64,000 nt of DNA, taken from positions 1,178,001-1,242,000 of the forward strand of contig OZ241345.1 of NCBI GenBank assembly GCA_965200175.1, in the 5' to 3' direction. Shown piece after piece: positions 25,170 to 33,945 of the stretch. A program made the translations under genes and the position numbers. Numbering within the stretch: the first letter of the stretch is position 1; each line of letters opens with the position of its first letter. This stretch comes from Azophilus sp026709365. Lineage in GTDB: Bacteria; Pseudomonadota; Gammaproteobacteria; Pseudomonadales; Azotimanducaceae. The notes under the pieces are model-generated. The model saw only the letters and a list, made by a program, of their open reading frames with translations, ran no database searches and had not been told where the DNA came from.

Positions 25170-25605
25170 CCGCTTTCGCCGTCGAGCGGCTGAGATAACC
25201 CGCTCTCCCGATGAGCTGCGGCGCCTGTCCGGAGCGGCTTTTGCCAAGGCGGCCAGAGTGGGGCGTTTCTCCGACCGGTTTGCGGCGGTCCGAGGTGAAC
25301 TCAACGCCTTCATCAGCCTGCTGGGCGCATGGGCGCGGGGCGACTACCGGGACGTCTCCACCAGCGCGCTGGTCATGGTGGCGGCGGCCGTGCTCTACTT
25401 CCTCGCGCCTTTGGACTGGGTGCCTGACTTCATCATCGGCGTGGGCCTGATCGACGACGTGGCCGTCATTGGATATGTCCTGGGCGCCGTTCGGGAGGAA
25501 ATCGCGGCCTTCGAACGTTGGCGGGAGGCGCAGGCGCATGTCGATCAGGTTCGAATTGACGGCGGGGCGGACTTGCCGCCGCAACTCGATGACTTGGATC
25601 CTTAG
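25144..25605 (+). CDS. YkvA/DUF1232 family membrane protein
   Basis: This 153-aa protein carries the DUF1232 signature LYFLAPLDWVPDFIIGVGLIDDVAVIGYVL in a hydrophobic segment at about residues 79-108. The function of the family is unknown. GTG 25144 is chosen as a start close to the amidotransferase stop; no ATG gives a plausible N-terminus. It is followed one base after its stop by the lipoprotein gene, so the two genes probably share a transcript. Confidence 0.75.
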   Translation: MDRPPRLFDRFRRRAAEITRSPDELRRLSGAAFAKAARVGRFSDRFAAVRGELNAFISLLGAWARGDYRDVSTSALVMVAAAVLYFLAPLDWVPDFIIGVGLIDDVAVIGYVLGAVREEIAAFERWREAQAHVDQVRIDGGADLPPQLDDLDP

Positions 25606-25606
25606 G

Positions 25607-26668
25607 ATGAGCCATCCATCTGCATCGGCGCCGTTCAGGGATTGCAGGCGGTGGGCGGTTGTCGTCCTTCTGGCCTTGGCCAACGCGGGTTGCGGGATCG
25701 GCTTTCTCTACAACAACCTCGACCGCTTGGTTCGCTGGGAGCTTGACGGCGTTCTGGCCATGACCCCGGATCAGAAAGCCTTCTTCGAAACCGAGTTCGC
25801 TGCCCTGTGGCGCTGGCACCGGACTGAGGAACTGCCGCGCTACGCCGATGACCTGAGCCGCTGGGCGGCGCTTTTTGACGGCCCGGCCGAGCAGGCCCCG
25901 GTCCTGCCCGAGTGCGGCGCATCGCTTCCGCCGAAGGCGTTGTCCGACCCGCGCCACAAGCGTTCCGCCGCTTCTTCCGGTGGCCGGGATGGGTGCGCTC
26001 GGACGGGCTTCCAGGAGCGAGGAGGGCCTCGCACCCTCGATGGGTGCGCAAGCTGCCCCATGCGGGCTGACATCGATGAGCTGTTCCTTACCGTGGAGGG
26101 CTGGTGGCTGCGCATTGAGGCAAAGGGCGCGCCGGTTGTGGCTGAGTTTCTTCGCCGTCTTGACGAAAGCCAGGTGACGGCCTTGGCGGAGGCGTTGGAG
26201 GAGTCCAATGCCGATTGGGAGAAACAGGAAAAGGGCAAGACCCTCGATGTGGTGCGCAAAGCCTGGCGCAAGGACTTCGAGTCCATTCTCAAGCGCTTCA
26301 CCGGGCCCCTGACCCCGGAGCAGCGGGCGCTCATCGCCGATGCGGCCGAAGGCTACCAGCCGGAGCGCGAGCTCTGGGCCGACTATCGCCGCCGTTGGCA
26401 GCGCGATCTATTCGCCCTCATGCGGCATCGTGCGCAAGCCGGAGAGTTTGCCACTGGATTTGAGCGCTTGGTCAAAGTGCAAAAGTTGTATTACGGGGAG
26501 CCGTTCGCCCGCATTGAAGCGGCCAACGAGGCTTTGGTGAAGATGACCTTGGCCGAGGTGCTCGGCCACGCGCCGCCGGAGCAGCGGGACCGGCTTCGCA
26601 ACACCCTGAACGACCGCGCGGAGGAACTGCGCGCGCTGGCGTCTGATGGGGAGGCCACGACGCCATAG
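25607..26668 (+). CDS. DUF6279-like lipoprotein with apparent in-frame insertion
   Basis: This 353-aa protein starts at ATG 25607 with AGG just upstream. The leader ends at LANAGC, a lipobox. IGFLYNNLDRLVRWELDGVLAMTPDQKAFFE and WRWHRTEELPRYADDL are typical of DUF6279 outer-membrane lipoproteins of unknown function. The C-terminal half is helical and charged. Residues about 98-150 (25900-26060) are Cys/Gly/Arg-rich, unlike the rest, and contain a perfect GCACCC-TCGAT-GGGTGC hairpin at DNA level. They look like an inserted element that kept the frame. Confidence 0.75.
   Translation: MSHPSASAPFRDCRRWAVVVLLALANAGCGIGFLYNNLDRLVRWELDGVLAMTPDQKAFFETEFAALWRWHRTEELPRYADDLSRWAALFDGPAEQAPVLPECGASLPPKALSDPRHKRSAASSGGRDGCARTGFQERGGPRTLDGCASCPMRADIDELFLTVEGWWLRIEAKGAPVVAEFLRRLDESQVTALAEALEESNADWEKQEKGKTLDVVRKAWRKDFESILKRFTGPLTPEQRALIADAAEGYQPERELWADYRRRWQRDLFALMRHRAQAGEFATGFERLVKVQKLYYGEPFARIEAANEALVKMTLAEVLGHAPPEQRDRLRNTLNDRAEELRALASDGEATTP
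25900..26060 (+). repeat. Probable palindromic element inserted in the DUF6279 gene
   Basis: The segment encodes a low-complexity peptide (DPRHKRSAASSGGRDGCART and on) that breaks an otherwise helical lipoprotein. It contains two copies of GATGGGTGCGC and a hairpin with arms GCACCC and GGGTGC around TCGAT. Boundaries are estimated from the change of protein character. No second copy was found in this window. Confidence 0.4.
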
Positions 26669-26709
26669 CCTCGCCCCGACGTCTGTTGAGCCGAGCGGGT
26701 TGCTTCGGA

Positions 26710-26760
26710 TTGAGCACTCGAAAAACTAGTTGTATTTGAGAAACAATCTTATTATCATTC
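26710..26760 (+). promoter_or_regulatory. Promoter with putative Fur box for the iron-uptake operon
   Basis: TTGAGC (26710-26715) and TATTTG (26733-26738) are 17 bases apart. Overlapping the -10 and start region is an AT-rich element (26737-26760, TTGAGAAACAATC then TTATTATCATTC) that resembles three or more GATAAT-type hexamers of a Fur box. It is the most AT-rich spot in an otherwise GC-rich region. Iron repression of the downstream TonB receptor is inferred. Confidence 0.55.
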
Positions 26761-26792
26761 GCTTTATTAACAGATGGCGAGAAGGCGTCGTT

Positions 26793-28916
26793 ATGAGAAA
26801 CCTAGGCTCCCGCACGTTGATGGCGGCAGCGGCTGTCAGCGCTGCTGCCGTCATTCCCCCAAGTTTGGCGGCTGAGGACCCGGCCGCCATTGAAGAGGAG
26901 ATCGTCGTTCGCGGCTATCGCGACGATTCACCGGACATCGGCCGCAACAGCTTGTCTCCGAAGGAGTTGCCGCGGAGCGTGCAGATCATCAGCGACGAGT
27001 TGATCGAGGCGGTCGATCCCCATGCCATTGAGGACGTGCTGACCCTCGCCTCGAACACGGCCTTTCTGGGCGACAACGATGGCCGTGAGAACTCCTTCGT
27101 CATGCGCGGCTTCCAAGGCACGCCCATTCTGCGTGACGGTTTTCGCGTGGAGACCTTCGGCGGCATCAGCGATCCGGAGCTGTTCAACGTTGAACGAATC
27201 GAAGTGCTCAAGGGACCGGATTCGATCCTCTACGGGGAATCCAATCCGGGCGGCTTGGTCAACATGGTGGCCAAGCGCCCGCTGGAGACCTCCCATGCAA
27301 CCCTTATCCTGCGCTCAAGCTCGTTCGGCTCGGTGGAGCCCCGGGTTGATGTCGGCGGTGGCGGCGAGCGGGCGCGCTTGCGCCTGTTGGGCCTGTACCG
27401 CAACGATGACGGCTGGCGTGACTACGACGCCAGGAGCAAGCGCGCCTTCGTCGCGCCCTCGGTAACCCTTGGACTGGGCGAGGCCACCGAACTGACGCTG
27501 ATGGCGGCGTTCACGGACGACGACCGCCAAGCGGACTTCGGCACCGCGATCGATCTGGACGGGAAGCTGACCGTTGATCCCAAGCGGGTCAACAACCACC
27601 CCGATGACACCATCGAACGTCATCAGCGAACCTACGGCTTGGACCTCGACCATGATCTGTCCAGCGCTTGGCGCATCGGCGCACGGTTTCGCGTTTTTGA
27701 TTCGGGATATGACTACAGCCCCTTGTTCCTGCCGTTCGGCCTGGACTTGGCGACGATGGTCTATTTCCGCGTCCCGGCCCAACAGGAGCAGCACAACGAC
27801 GAAATCGCCGGCCAGTTTAATGTCAACGGCGACTTCGAGCTGGGCGGAAAACGAAACCGGCTCTTTGCGGGCGTTGACTATCGGGAGACCGAAACGGAGA
27901 ACCGGACGCGCTTCAATCCGGGCGCCCCGTCGTTCCTCAACTGGCTGGATCCGGACTACTCGGAACTGCCCCCGGCGGAAGCGGACATTCCCGTCGCCAG
28001 CGGATTCTATGCCAATGAGGACATCGAGCGGCTGGGCCTATACTTTCAAAACCACCTGTCCGTCACCGAGGCGCTGACCTTGAGCTTGGGGCTTCGCTAC
28101 GACGACTTCGACCGCAGCCCCAAGACGGGTTCTTCCACGTCGTCCCAGGACGGCAGCGAGACCAGCGCGCAGGCCGGGTTGGTTTACCGGATCAGCGAAG
28201 CGGTTTCGGCCTTTGCCAATTACTCGGAATCCTTCGAGCCGAACTTCGACCTGGACCGATACAGCCAAGTGCTGCCGCCGGAAACAGGAGAGGGTTTTGA
28301 ACTCGGCCTGAAGACGGATTTGTTCGACAGCTTGAGCCTGAATCTGGCGGCATTCGAGATCACCAAGCGCGACGTGGCCACCGCCGACCCCGCCGCATTG
28401 CCCACCGACCCCAATCCCTTTGGCTCGACGGCCAGCGGCGAGCAGCGCAGCCGTGGGCTTGAAGTGGACGTAAGCGGCCGCATCACGCCGAATTGGCAGG
28501 TGTTCGGCGCCTATGGCTACACGGATTCGGAGATCACCAAATCGAACAACAGCGATGAGGGCTTGCCCGTGGTCGGCGCGCCGGACCACACCGCTTCCCT
28601 TTGGGCAACTTACGCCATGCCGGACGGCGCGTTGCGCGGCCTGACGTTGAGCCTCGGCGTGCAATACGTCGGCGAGCGCCTGGTCATGGGCGATGCGAAC
28701 TCCGATGGCGACACCAGCGACAAGGTCATGCTTGACGGACATGTTGTAGTGAACGCCGCTGCGGCTTACGAGCGCGGCCATTGGCGGCTGGCGCTGAACT
28801 TGGCCAATGTCACTGATCGGGAATACGTTGATGCCGCTTGGGGCGGGTTGAGTCGGAGCGTGCATGCGGGTGCGCCTTTCGAGGCGACAGGCACGGTCAG
28901 CTACCGGTTTCAATGA
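26793..28916 (+). CDS. TonB-dependent siderophore receptor
   Basis: This outer-membrane receptor of 707 aa starts at ATG 26793 with GAGAAGG upstream. After the signal peptide there is a TonB box (EEIVVRGY). The plug domain follows (residues about 45-155: SPKELPRSVQIISDELIEAV ... FVMRGFQGTPILRDGFRVET ... VERIEVLKGPDSILYGESNPGGLVNMVAKRP). The rest is a beta-barrel ending in Gln, typical of the FhuA/FpvA siderophore group. Substrate cannot be told from sequence, but a ferric siderophore is likely given the PepSY gene and the Fur-like operator. Confidence 0.93.
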   Translation: MRNLGSRTLMAAAAVSAAAVIPPSLAAEDPAAIEEEIVVRGYRDDSPDIGRNSLSPKELPRSVQIISDELIEAVDPHAIEDVLTLASNTAFLGDNDGRENSFVMRGFQGTPILRDGFRVETFGGISDPELFNVERIEVLKGPDSILYGESNPGGLVNMVAKRPLETSHATLILRSSSFGSVEPRVDVGGGGERARLRLLGLYRNDDGWRDYDARSKRAFVAPSVTLGLGEATELTLMAAFTDDDRQADFGTAIDLDGKLTVDPKRVNNHPDDTIERHQRTYGLDLDHDLSSAWRIGARFRVFDSGYDYSPLFLPFGLDLATMVYFRVPAQQEQHNDEIAGQFNVNGDFELGGKRNRLFAGVDYRETETENRTRFNPGAPSFLNWLDPDYSELPPAEADIPVASGFYANEDIERLGLYFQNHLSVTEALTLSLGLRYDDFDRSPKTGSSTSSQDGSETSAQAGLVYRISEAVSAFANYSESFEPNFDLDRYSQVLPPETGEGFELGLKTDLFDSLSLNLAAFEITKRDVATADPAALPTDPNPFGSTASGEQRSRGLEVDVSGRITPNWQVFGAYGYTDSEITKSNNSDEGLPVVGAPDHTASLWATYAMPDGALRGLTLSLGVQYVGERLVMGDANSDGDTSDKVMLDGHVVVNAAAAYERGHWRLALNLANVTDREYVDAAWGGLSRSVHAGAPFEATGTVSYRFQ

Positions 28917-28977
28917 CCCCAATGCCGCAGCGCCGGAATCCAGGACCGCCCCGGATTGACGCAGGAGCGCCGGGTCG

Positions 28978-30570
28978 ATGCTGAAGCTGGGCCAAGCCAA
29001 GACCAAGACGCTCGTGGCGGTTCATGGCTGGTCCGGGGTTTCGCTGGGGCTGCTTCTCTATGCGGTGGTACTCACCGGCATGGTGGCGGTCTTTGCCCAG
29101 GAGATCGCCCACTGGTCGGCCGGCGTCGTCAGGCCCGAAAATCCGTTGGCCCCAGCGCCGGACGATTCGGCGCCCCTGCAGGAGTTGATCAATGGCCTGG
29201 CCCCCCAAGTGGATGCCGAATTTCTCCAGGAAGTGGCCCTCGGTCGAACCACCCAAGGCTACCTGAGCGTCTTCTTTCACAAGCATCAAACCAATGCCAA
29301 GGGCGAGATCGAGGAGGTGGGCACCGAGTTTGAGGTTGACCCCGTCAGCGGAGCGGTCCTGGCCCGTCGGCACGGCACCGGCCTGTCGCTGTTTCTCACC
29401 GATGAGGACCGCGCGCTCTCACGATTTCTTGTGGCGGTGCATACGGAACTCCACCTGCCGCGCCCTTGGGGGCTGATTCTAACCGGCATCCTAGGTCTGG
29501 CCATGATGGTCGCGGCCGTCTCCGGGCTGTTGGTGCATCGGCATTTGCTCAAGGACATCTTCACGTTGCGCAGCCGGTCCGACAGCGGCGTTCTCGGCGC
29601 GAAGGATGCCCACACGGTGACGGGCAGCTGGGGGCTGCCCTTCGCGCTGGTGCTGGCCTTTACGGGCAGTTTTTTCAGCTTTGCGGGCTCCTTCGGCCTG
29701 CCGCTGATGGCGACGGTCGGATTCGGCGGCGACCAGCAGGCCATGTTCGACGTCCTGATCGGCAGCCCGGCGCCGGAGGATCCCAGGCCCCGACAGGGCG
29801 CGGCGGTGGACGACATGATCCGGGACGTGCGAGCGCGGTCGGGCGCGGTGCCGAACTTCGTGGTGATCGAACACTTCGGGCGCGCCGACGCCTCGGCCAA
29901 TTTCTTCCTGCCGGCCCGGGAGGACGGGCTGGCTGGGCGAACGCTGGTTTACGACGGCGCGACGGGGGCGTTCATCAAGAACAAGCCTGAGCTCGGGCAA
30001 GCTCACAGCGTCGGCTCAAGCCTGTTCTCGATGATGGGTCCGCTGCACTTCGGCAACTTTCTGGGGCTGTTGTCGAAAGCGGTCTGGGCCGCGCTCGGCT
30101 TCGCGATGTGCCATCTCACGGTCTCCGGCATGCGCCTTTGGCTGGCGCGCCGGGAGGCCGCCTCGCTGGCACCCTTGCGCTGGGGGCTTGGCGTGGTGAC
30201 CTTCGGCTTGCCCTTGGCGCTCCTGGCTAGCGCGATCGGGTTCTTTGCCGCCCGCGGCTCCGGCGCTGCGTCGTTCTGGACGCCAGCGGCATTTCTGATC
30301 GCCAGCGGCTTGGTGATCGCCTATGGGCTTTGGCGCCGTGGCCCTGATCTGCTCGATCGGCGCCTGCGGATGGCTGCCGCCGCCGCCTGCCTCGTTGTGG
30401 TTGCGCTTCGTTTGCTGACCGGCGGGCCGTCCTGGCCGACCGCCGTCGAAGCCGGCCAGCCCATCATCGCCGCCTTGGACCTGCTGCTGCTGTGCGCGGG
30501 CGCCGCGCTCTGGCCGAGGCGCCGCCAGCTGACCTCGCCGGCGGTGGAGCAATCCGTCCCCGCGGGCTGA
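28978..30570 (+). CDS. PepSY-associated transmembrane protein (PiuB-like)
   Basis: This 530-aa inner-membrane protein starts with a PepSY_TM segment (TKTLVAVHGWSGVSLGLLLYAVVLTGMVAVFAQEIAHW). A large periplasmic loop carries the His-rich region SRFLVAVHTELHLP, and at least six more helices follow. This architecture is that of PepSY-domain iron-uptake proteins found beside TonB siderophore receptors, proposed to reduce or release iron from siderophores in the periplasm. It begins 61 bases after the receptor and has the same orientation. The last 10 kDa is a hydrophobic extension. Confidence 0.87.
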   Translation: MLKLGQAKTKTLVAVHGWSGVSLGLLLYAVVLTGMVAVFAQEIAHWSAGVVRPENPLAPAPDDSAPLQELINGLAPQVDAEFLQEVALGRTTQGYLSVFFHKHQTNAKGEIEEVGTEFEVDPVSGAVLARRHGTGLSLFLTDEDRALSRFLVAVHTELHLPRPWGLILTGILGLAMMVAAVSGLLVHRHLLKDIFTLRSRSDSGVLGAKDAHTVTGSWGLPFALVLAFTGSFFSFAGSFGLPLMATVGFGGDQQAMFDVLIGSPAPEDPRPRQGAAVDDMIRDVRARSGAVPNFVVIEHFGRADASANFFLPAREDGLAGRTLVYDGATGAFIKNKPELGQAHSVGSSLFSMMGPLHFGNFLGLLSKAVWAALGFAMCHLTVSGMRLWLARREAASLAPLRWGLGVVTFGLPLALLASAIGFFAARGSGAASFWTPAAFLIASGLVIAYGLWRRGPDLLDRRLRMAAAAACLVVVALRLLTGGPSWPTAVEAGQPIIAALDLLLLCAGAALWPRRRQLTSPAVEQSVPAG

Positions 30571-30574
30571 GGCG

Positions 30575-30865
30575 GTGACTGCCTTTGCCGATCGCAGCCG
30601 ACGGCTGCTGTGGATGCGGATTGCGCTGGCCGGCCCATGGACCCTGATTGCGTCGGTGGTCACCATGGCGGGGTTGGCTGTCTGGCTGCCCAAGGGCGCC
30701 GCCGGGGTGGACAACCTGATCCTGCCCTTGGTGCTGTATCCGCTGATCTGGGCGTTCCTCTTCTTTTGGGCCTGCCTGGATGGTCGCCTTCGGCGCGCCG
30801 CGGCGGTCAGCTTCGCCATCACGGGCGTTCATGCCGCCTTGTTGGCGCATCACTTCCTGGCTTGA
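30575..30865 (+). CDS. Small membrane protein, DUF3649-like
   Basis: This 96-aa protein has three hydrophobic segments (TLIASVVTMAGLAVWL, LPLVLYPLIWAFLFFWA, AAVSFAITGVHAALLAHHF). Its length, topology and place in a TonB receptor-PepSY-small protein operon match DUF3649-type iron-uptake accessory proteins. The sequence match is judged by eye only. GTG 30575 follows the PepSY stop by 4 bases. Confidence 0.65.
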   Translation: MTAFADRSRRLLWMRIALAGPWTLIASVVTMAGLAVWLPKGAAGVDNLILPLVLYPLIWAFLFFWACLDGRLRRAAAVSFAITGVHAALLAHHFLA

Positions 30866-30868
30866 CCC

Positions 30869-31132
30869 GTGGATGCTGGGGTTGTGGCCATTTACGCTGT
30901 CAGCGTTGCGGTGATCGGCCTGCTGGCTTGGCTTGACCCCAAGCGCCGGCGTCGGTTGCGGGGCTCCCCTGCGGTTCGTTGGCTGCGGGCGCTGGCGTTT
31001 GCCCTGCTCCCGGCATCCGGCGCCTTGCTGCTTGCCGCAGATCGCTGGGCAACGTTCGTCATATGGGTCGGCGTGCTGTGCATTGCCGGGTGGATGGCGG
31101 CCCATGCGGCCAAGTGGCCTCTTTGGAGATAG
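30869..31132 (+). CDS. Small membrane protein, DUF3325-like
   Basis: This 87-aa protein has three hydrophobic segments around a basic linker (WLDPKRRRRLRGSPAVRWLR). DUF3325 proteins have the same layout and end typical siderophore-uptake operons after PepSY and DUF3649 genes. GTG 30869 lies 3 bases after the previous stop. Assignment is by context and layout. Confidence 0.6.
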   Translation: MDAGVVAIYAVSVAVIGLLAWLDPKRRRRLRGSPAVRWLRALAFALLPASGALLLAADRWATFVIWVGVLCIAGWMAAHAAKWPLWR

Positions 31133-31231
31133 TGCCATGGTTTTTGTCAAGGCTGGCGCGTTTACCCGACGGTGGTCGACCTGCTAGCAGCTATGGCAGA
31201 CTTGGCGTTGGCACTGAAGGAGATGGCGCAC

Positions 31232-31750
31232 ATGAACAAACCCACTGATCGAACCGTCTTCCAGAACGCTTGGGTGGTGGACGACGTGGAGGCGGCCTGC
31301 ATGAAGTGGGTCAACGAAATGGGCGTCGGCCCCTTCTTCGTCACGGAGTACACCGACCAATTCAGCGACATGACCTATCGCGGCGAACCGGCCGAGCTGT
31401 CGATGTTCGTCGCCATCGCCCAGGCCGGGCCGGTGCAGATCGAGCTGATTCAGCCGACGGTCGAGCGTTGCGCCTACCGGGACAGCGTGCCGGCGGGCGC
31501 CACGGGCTTTCACCACATGTGCGTGTGGACCCACGACATCAAGGCCGACACCGCCTATTTCGCGGGCCTTGGCTACGAAGCGGCCAACCTTGGCCGGGCC
31601 GGAGACATCGAGTTCGCCTACTACGACACCCGCCCGTTGATGGGCTGCATGCTCGAAGTGGTCACCCAAGGCCCCGGCATCGTCGAGCGGTTCGCCGCCA
31701 TCGCCGCCGCCGCACGGGACTGGGACGGCAGGGATCCCATTAGAAGTTAG
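31232..31750 (+). CDS. VOC-family (glyoxalase-like) protein
   Basis: This 172-aa protein has the two-module vicinal-oxygen-chelate layout: FQNAWVVDDVEAACMKWVNEMGVGPFFV in the first half and GFHHMCVWTHDIKADTAYFAGLGY in the second, ending with LGCMLEVVTQGPGI-like residues. Possible metal ligands are the His pair in the second module and a Glu near the end (MLEVV). AAGGAG lies 9 bases upstream of ATG 31232. Substrate is unknown. Relatives include epimerases and dioxygenases acting on CoA or aromatic compounds, and an acyl-CoA ligase gene is close by. Confidence 0.85.
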   Translation: MNKPTDRTVFQNAWVVDDVEAACMKWVNEMGVGPFFVTEYTDQFSDMTYRGEPAELSMFVAIAQAGPVQIELIQPTVERCAYRDSVPAGATGFHHMCVWTHDIKADTAYFAGLGYEAANLGRAGDIEFAYYDTRPLMGCMLEVVTQGPGIVERFAAIAAAARDWDGRDPIRS

Positions 31751-31797
31751 GGTGCGTTTCCGTACAATGGGCGCCCCGCACCCCGGAGCCCTTTGCC

Positions 31798-32061
31798 ATG
31801 GAACAGGATCAGGACGCCCAACTTCGCGACGACGGCCGCTGCGAGTCCGCCTTGCAGGCCATCAAGGACGTGCTGTGGCGATTCGAGGAGATGGGCGAGG
31901 GCACCTACAGCATCTACGACCTGCTCGGCTACCTGTTTGAGGACTTGGTGGAAGGGGGCTGCTGCGCGGCCTGCATCCACCAGACCCTGGTGGCCGTCTG
32001 CAAGGAGCAAGGTGCCGATTTGGAGGTGCATCGGCCCGATGGCGAAGTCGTCTATCACTGA
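31798..32061 (+). CDS. Small uncharacterised Cys-containing protein
   Basis: This 87-aa acidic protein has a CCAAC cluster (residues about 56-60) and Cys near both ends, which might bind metal. No family was recognised. ATG 31798 has GGAG about 11 bases upstream. Its 3' end overlaps the acyl-CoA ligase start by 23 bases, so the two are probably co-translated. The composition is protein-like, which favours a real gene. Confidence 0.55.
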   Translation: MEQDQDAQLRDDGRCESALQAIKDVLWRFEEMGEGTYSIYDLLGYLFEDLVEGGCCAACIHQTLVAVCKEQGADLEVHRPDGEVVYH

Positions 32062-33706
32062 GCGACTGGCCGAGCCGACTGCCGAACGGCCGGTCGCCGG
32101 CACCCTCTGCGAATTGCTGCTCGGTGCTGCCGAACGCCATCCCAGCCGGGATGCCCTGGTCTTTCCCGATGCCGCGCTGACCTATGCCGGCCTCGTGGAG
32201 CGGGCCTTCGAGCGGGCGCGCAGCCTCATGGCCTTGGGCGTTAAGCCCGGCGATCATGTCGGCATCCTGATGCCCAACTGCCCGGAGTACATCGAGCTGC
32301 TGTTTGGCGCGGTTTTCGCCGGTGCCGTGGCGGTGCCCGTCAACGCCCGCTACAAGGCGGCGGAGCTGGCCTACGTGGTGGAGAATGCGGATCTCGCAGG
32401 GCTCATCACCTCGGACTTGGCATCGGAGTACGTGGACTTCGCGGGCTTGCTCGCTGAGGCCTTTCCGGAACTCGCCATGGCGGGCAATCCCCGCGCCCTG
32501 TCGATCGAGCGGGCGCCGAAGCTGCGCTTCGTCACCTCCATCAGCGCTGCAACACCGCCCGGCTTCGTTGCCTACGGCGCGTTCCGAGCCGCAGCCGACG
32601 AGACCCCGGAGCCCGCGGCGAGGGCTAGGGTTGAGGGGGTGAGCGGCGCTGCAGCCGCGATTATGATGTACACCTCCGGCACCACGGCCCACCCCAAGGG
32701 CTGCCCCTTGGGCCATGCCGCCTTGGTGCGCAATGGTGCGGCCATGAATCGGCAGCGCTACTTTCTCGGCCCCGAGGATTGTCTATGGGCGCCGCTGCCC
32801 ATGTTCCACATGGCCTCCATTCTGCCGCTGCTCTGCTGCTTCGATGCCGGCGCCGCGCTACTCTCCATGAACCGGGCCGAGGCCGGCGCCGCCTTGGAAA
32901 TGATGGAGCGCGAGCGCGCCACCGTCGCCTTTCCGGCTTTCCCCACCATCACCAATGCGCTGATCACCCATCCGCGCTTTCCCGGCACGGACCTAAGCCG
33001 CCTGCGCCGCATCAACAACGTAGCGCCCTTGGAGATGCTGCGCCGCTTTCAGGACGCCTTCCCGCAGGCGGTGCAGACGGGGGCCTACGGCCTCACGGAG
33101 ACTTGCGGGGTGGTCTCCTACAACCATCCGGAAGAGGACTTGGAATCCCGCCTGACCACCTGCGGCGCGCCCTTTGAAGGCGTCGATGTGCGCATCGCCG
33201 ACCCGGACAGCGGAGCGGCGCTGCCGACCGGCGAGCGCGGCGAGATCTGGGTGCGGGGAGCCACCGTGTTCAAGGGCTACCACAAGGCCCCGGAGAAGAA
33301 CGCGGAGAGCTTCGTGGACGGCTGGTTCCGCACCGGCGACTTGGGCTCCCTTGATGACGCCAACCGCATCCGCTACCAAGGCCGCATCAAGGACATGCTC
33401 AAGGTCGGCGGCGAGAACGTGGCGGCGCTGGAGATCGAGTCCTTTCTGGCCACCCACCCGGCGGTGAAGCTCGCCGTGGTGGTCGGCGTGCCCGACGAGC
33501 GGCTGCTGGAGGTTGCCGCCGCCTACATTGAACTCAATCCCGGCGCTGCGGCCAAGAAGTCCGAAATCATCGACTTCTGCCGCGGCCGAATCGCCAGCTT
33601 TAAGGTGCCTCGGCACGTGCGCTTCGTCACCGAGTGGCCAATGTCCTCGACCAAGATTCAAAAGTTCAAGCTGCAGGAGTGGTTCAATGCCGAGCGCGGG
33701 CCTTGA
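32039..33706 (+). CDS. Long/medium-chain acyl-CoA ligase (AMP-binding family)
   Basis: This 555-aa ANL-superfamily enzyme activates carboxylic acids to acyl-AMP and then acyl-CoA. Motifs in order are MMYTSGTTAHPKGCPLGH (P-loop), GAYGLTETCGVV (A5 region), GWFRTGDLGSLD (A7), GRIKDMLKVGGENVAALEIE (A8 hinge) and MSSTKIQKFKLQEWF with the catalytic C-terminal Lys. ATG 32039 overlaps the small upstream gene. The fatty-acid substrate is inferred from similarity to FadD3/FadD-like ligases. Nearby CYP153 and VOC genes fit hydrocarbon or fatty-acid use. Confidence 0.88.
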   Translation: MAKSSITERLAEPTAERPVAGTLCELLLGAAERHPSRDALVFPDAALTYAGLVERAFERARSLMALGVKPGDHVGILMPNCPEYIELLFGAVFAGAVAVPVNARYKAAELAYVVENADLAGLITSDLASEYVDFAGLLAEAFPELAMAGNPRALSIERAPKLRFVTSISAATPPGFVAYGAFRAAADETPEPAARARVEGVSGAAAAIMMYTSGTTAHPKGCPLGHAALVRNGAAMNRQRYFLGPEDCLWAPLPMFHMASILPLLCCFDAGAALLSMNRAEAGAALEMMERERATVAFPAFPTITNALITHPRFPGTDLSRLRRINNVAPLEMLRRFQDAFPQAVQTGAYGLTETCGVVSYNHPEEDLESRLTTCGAPFEGVDVRIADPDSGAALPTGERGEIWVRGATVFKGYHKAPEKNAESFVDGWFRTGDLGSLDDANRIRYQGRIKDMLKVGGENVAALEIESFLATHPAVKLAVVVGVPDERLLEVAAAYIELNPGAAAKKSEIIDFCRGRIASFKVPRHVRFVTEWPMSSTKIQKFKLQEWFNAERGP

Positions 33707-33870
33707 ACGGGTCGGCTTCCGCTTTGACAGCCTTGGTGCGGTGCCGAAAACGGAGGCGTCGGCGGCATTGCCCGCCCAAGTCGATGTGGCCGTCGCCGGC
33801 GGCGCATTCACCGGGCTTCGGAGCGCCCATGCAGCGACAAAGGGACAATCTCCCACAGAACAAAGGGCCG
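33687..33870 (+). pseudogene. Remnant of an FAD-dependent oxidoreductase gene (N-terminal fragment)
   Basis: In the frame starting at ATG 33687 the peptide LERVGFRFDSLGAVPKTEAS is followed by LPAQVDVAVAGGAFTGLRSA. This resembles the start of DAO-type FAD oxidoreductases, where DVAVIGGGFTGLSAA is the Rossmann dinucleotide-binding motif. The Gly pattern has drifted and no rest of the enzyme follows. It overlaps the ligase 3' end by 20 bases. Within the non-coding stretch 33707-33945 nothing else was recognised. Confidence 0.35.
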
Positions 33871-33945
33871 ATCGCCACTTCCGCGGCCAAACGAACGCGT
33901 TCAGGATGTTGTTGTCATTTGGCTCAACAACGAGGACTATAATTC

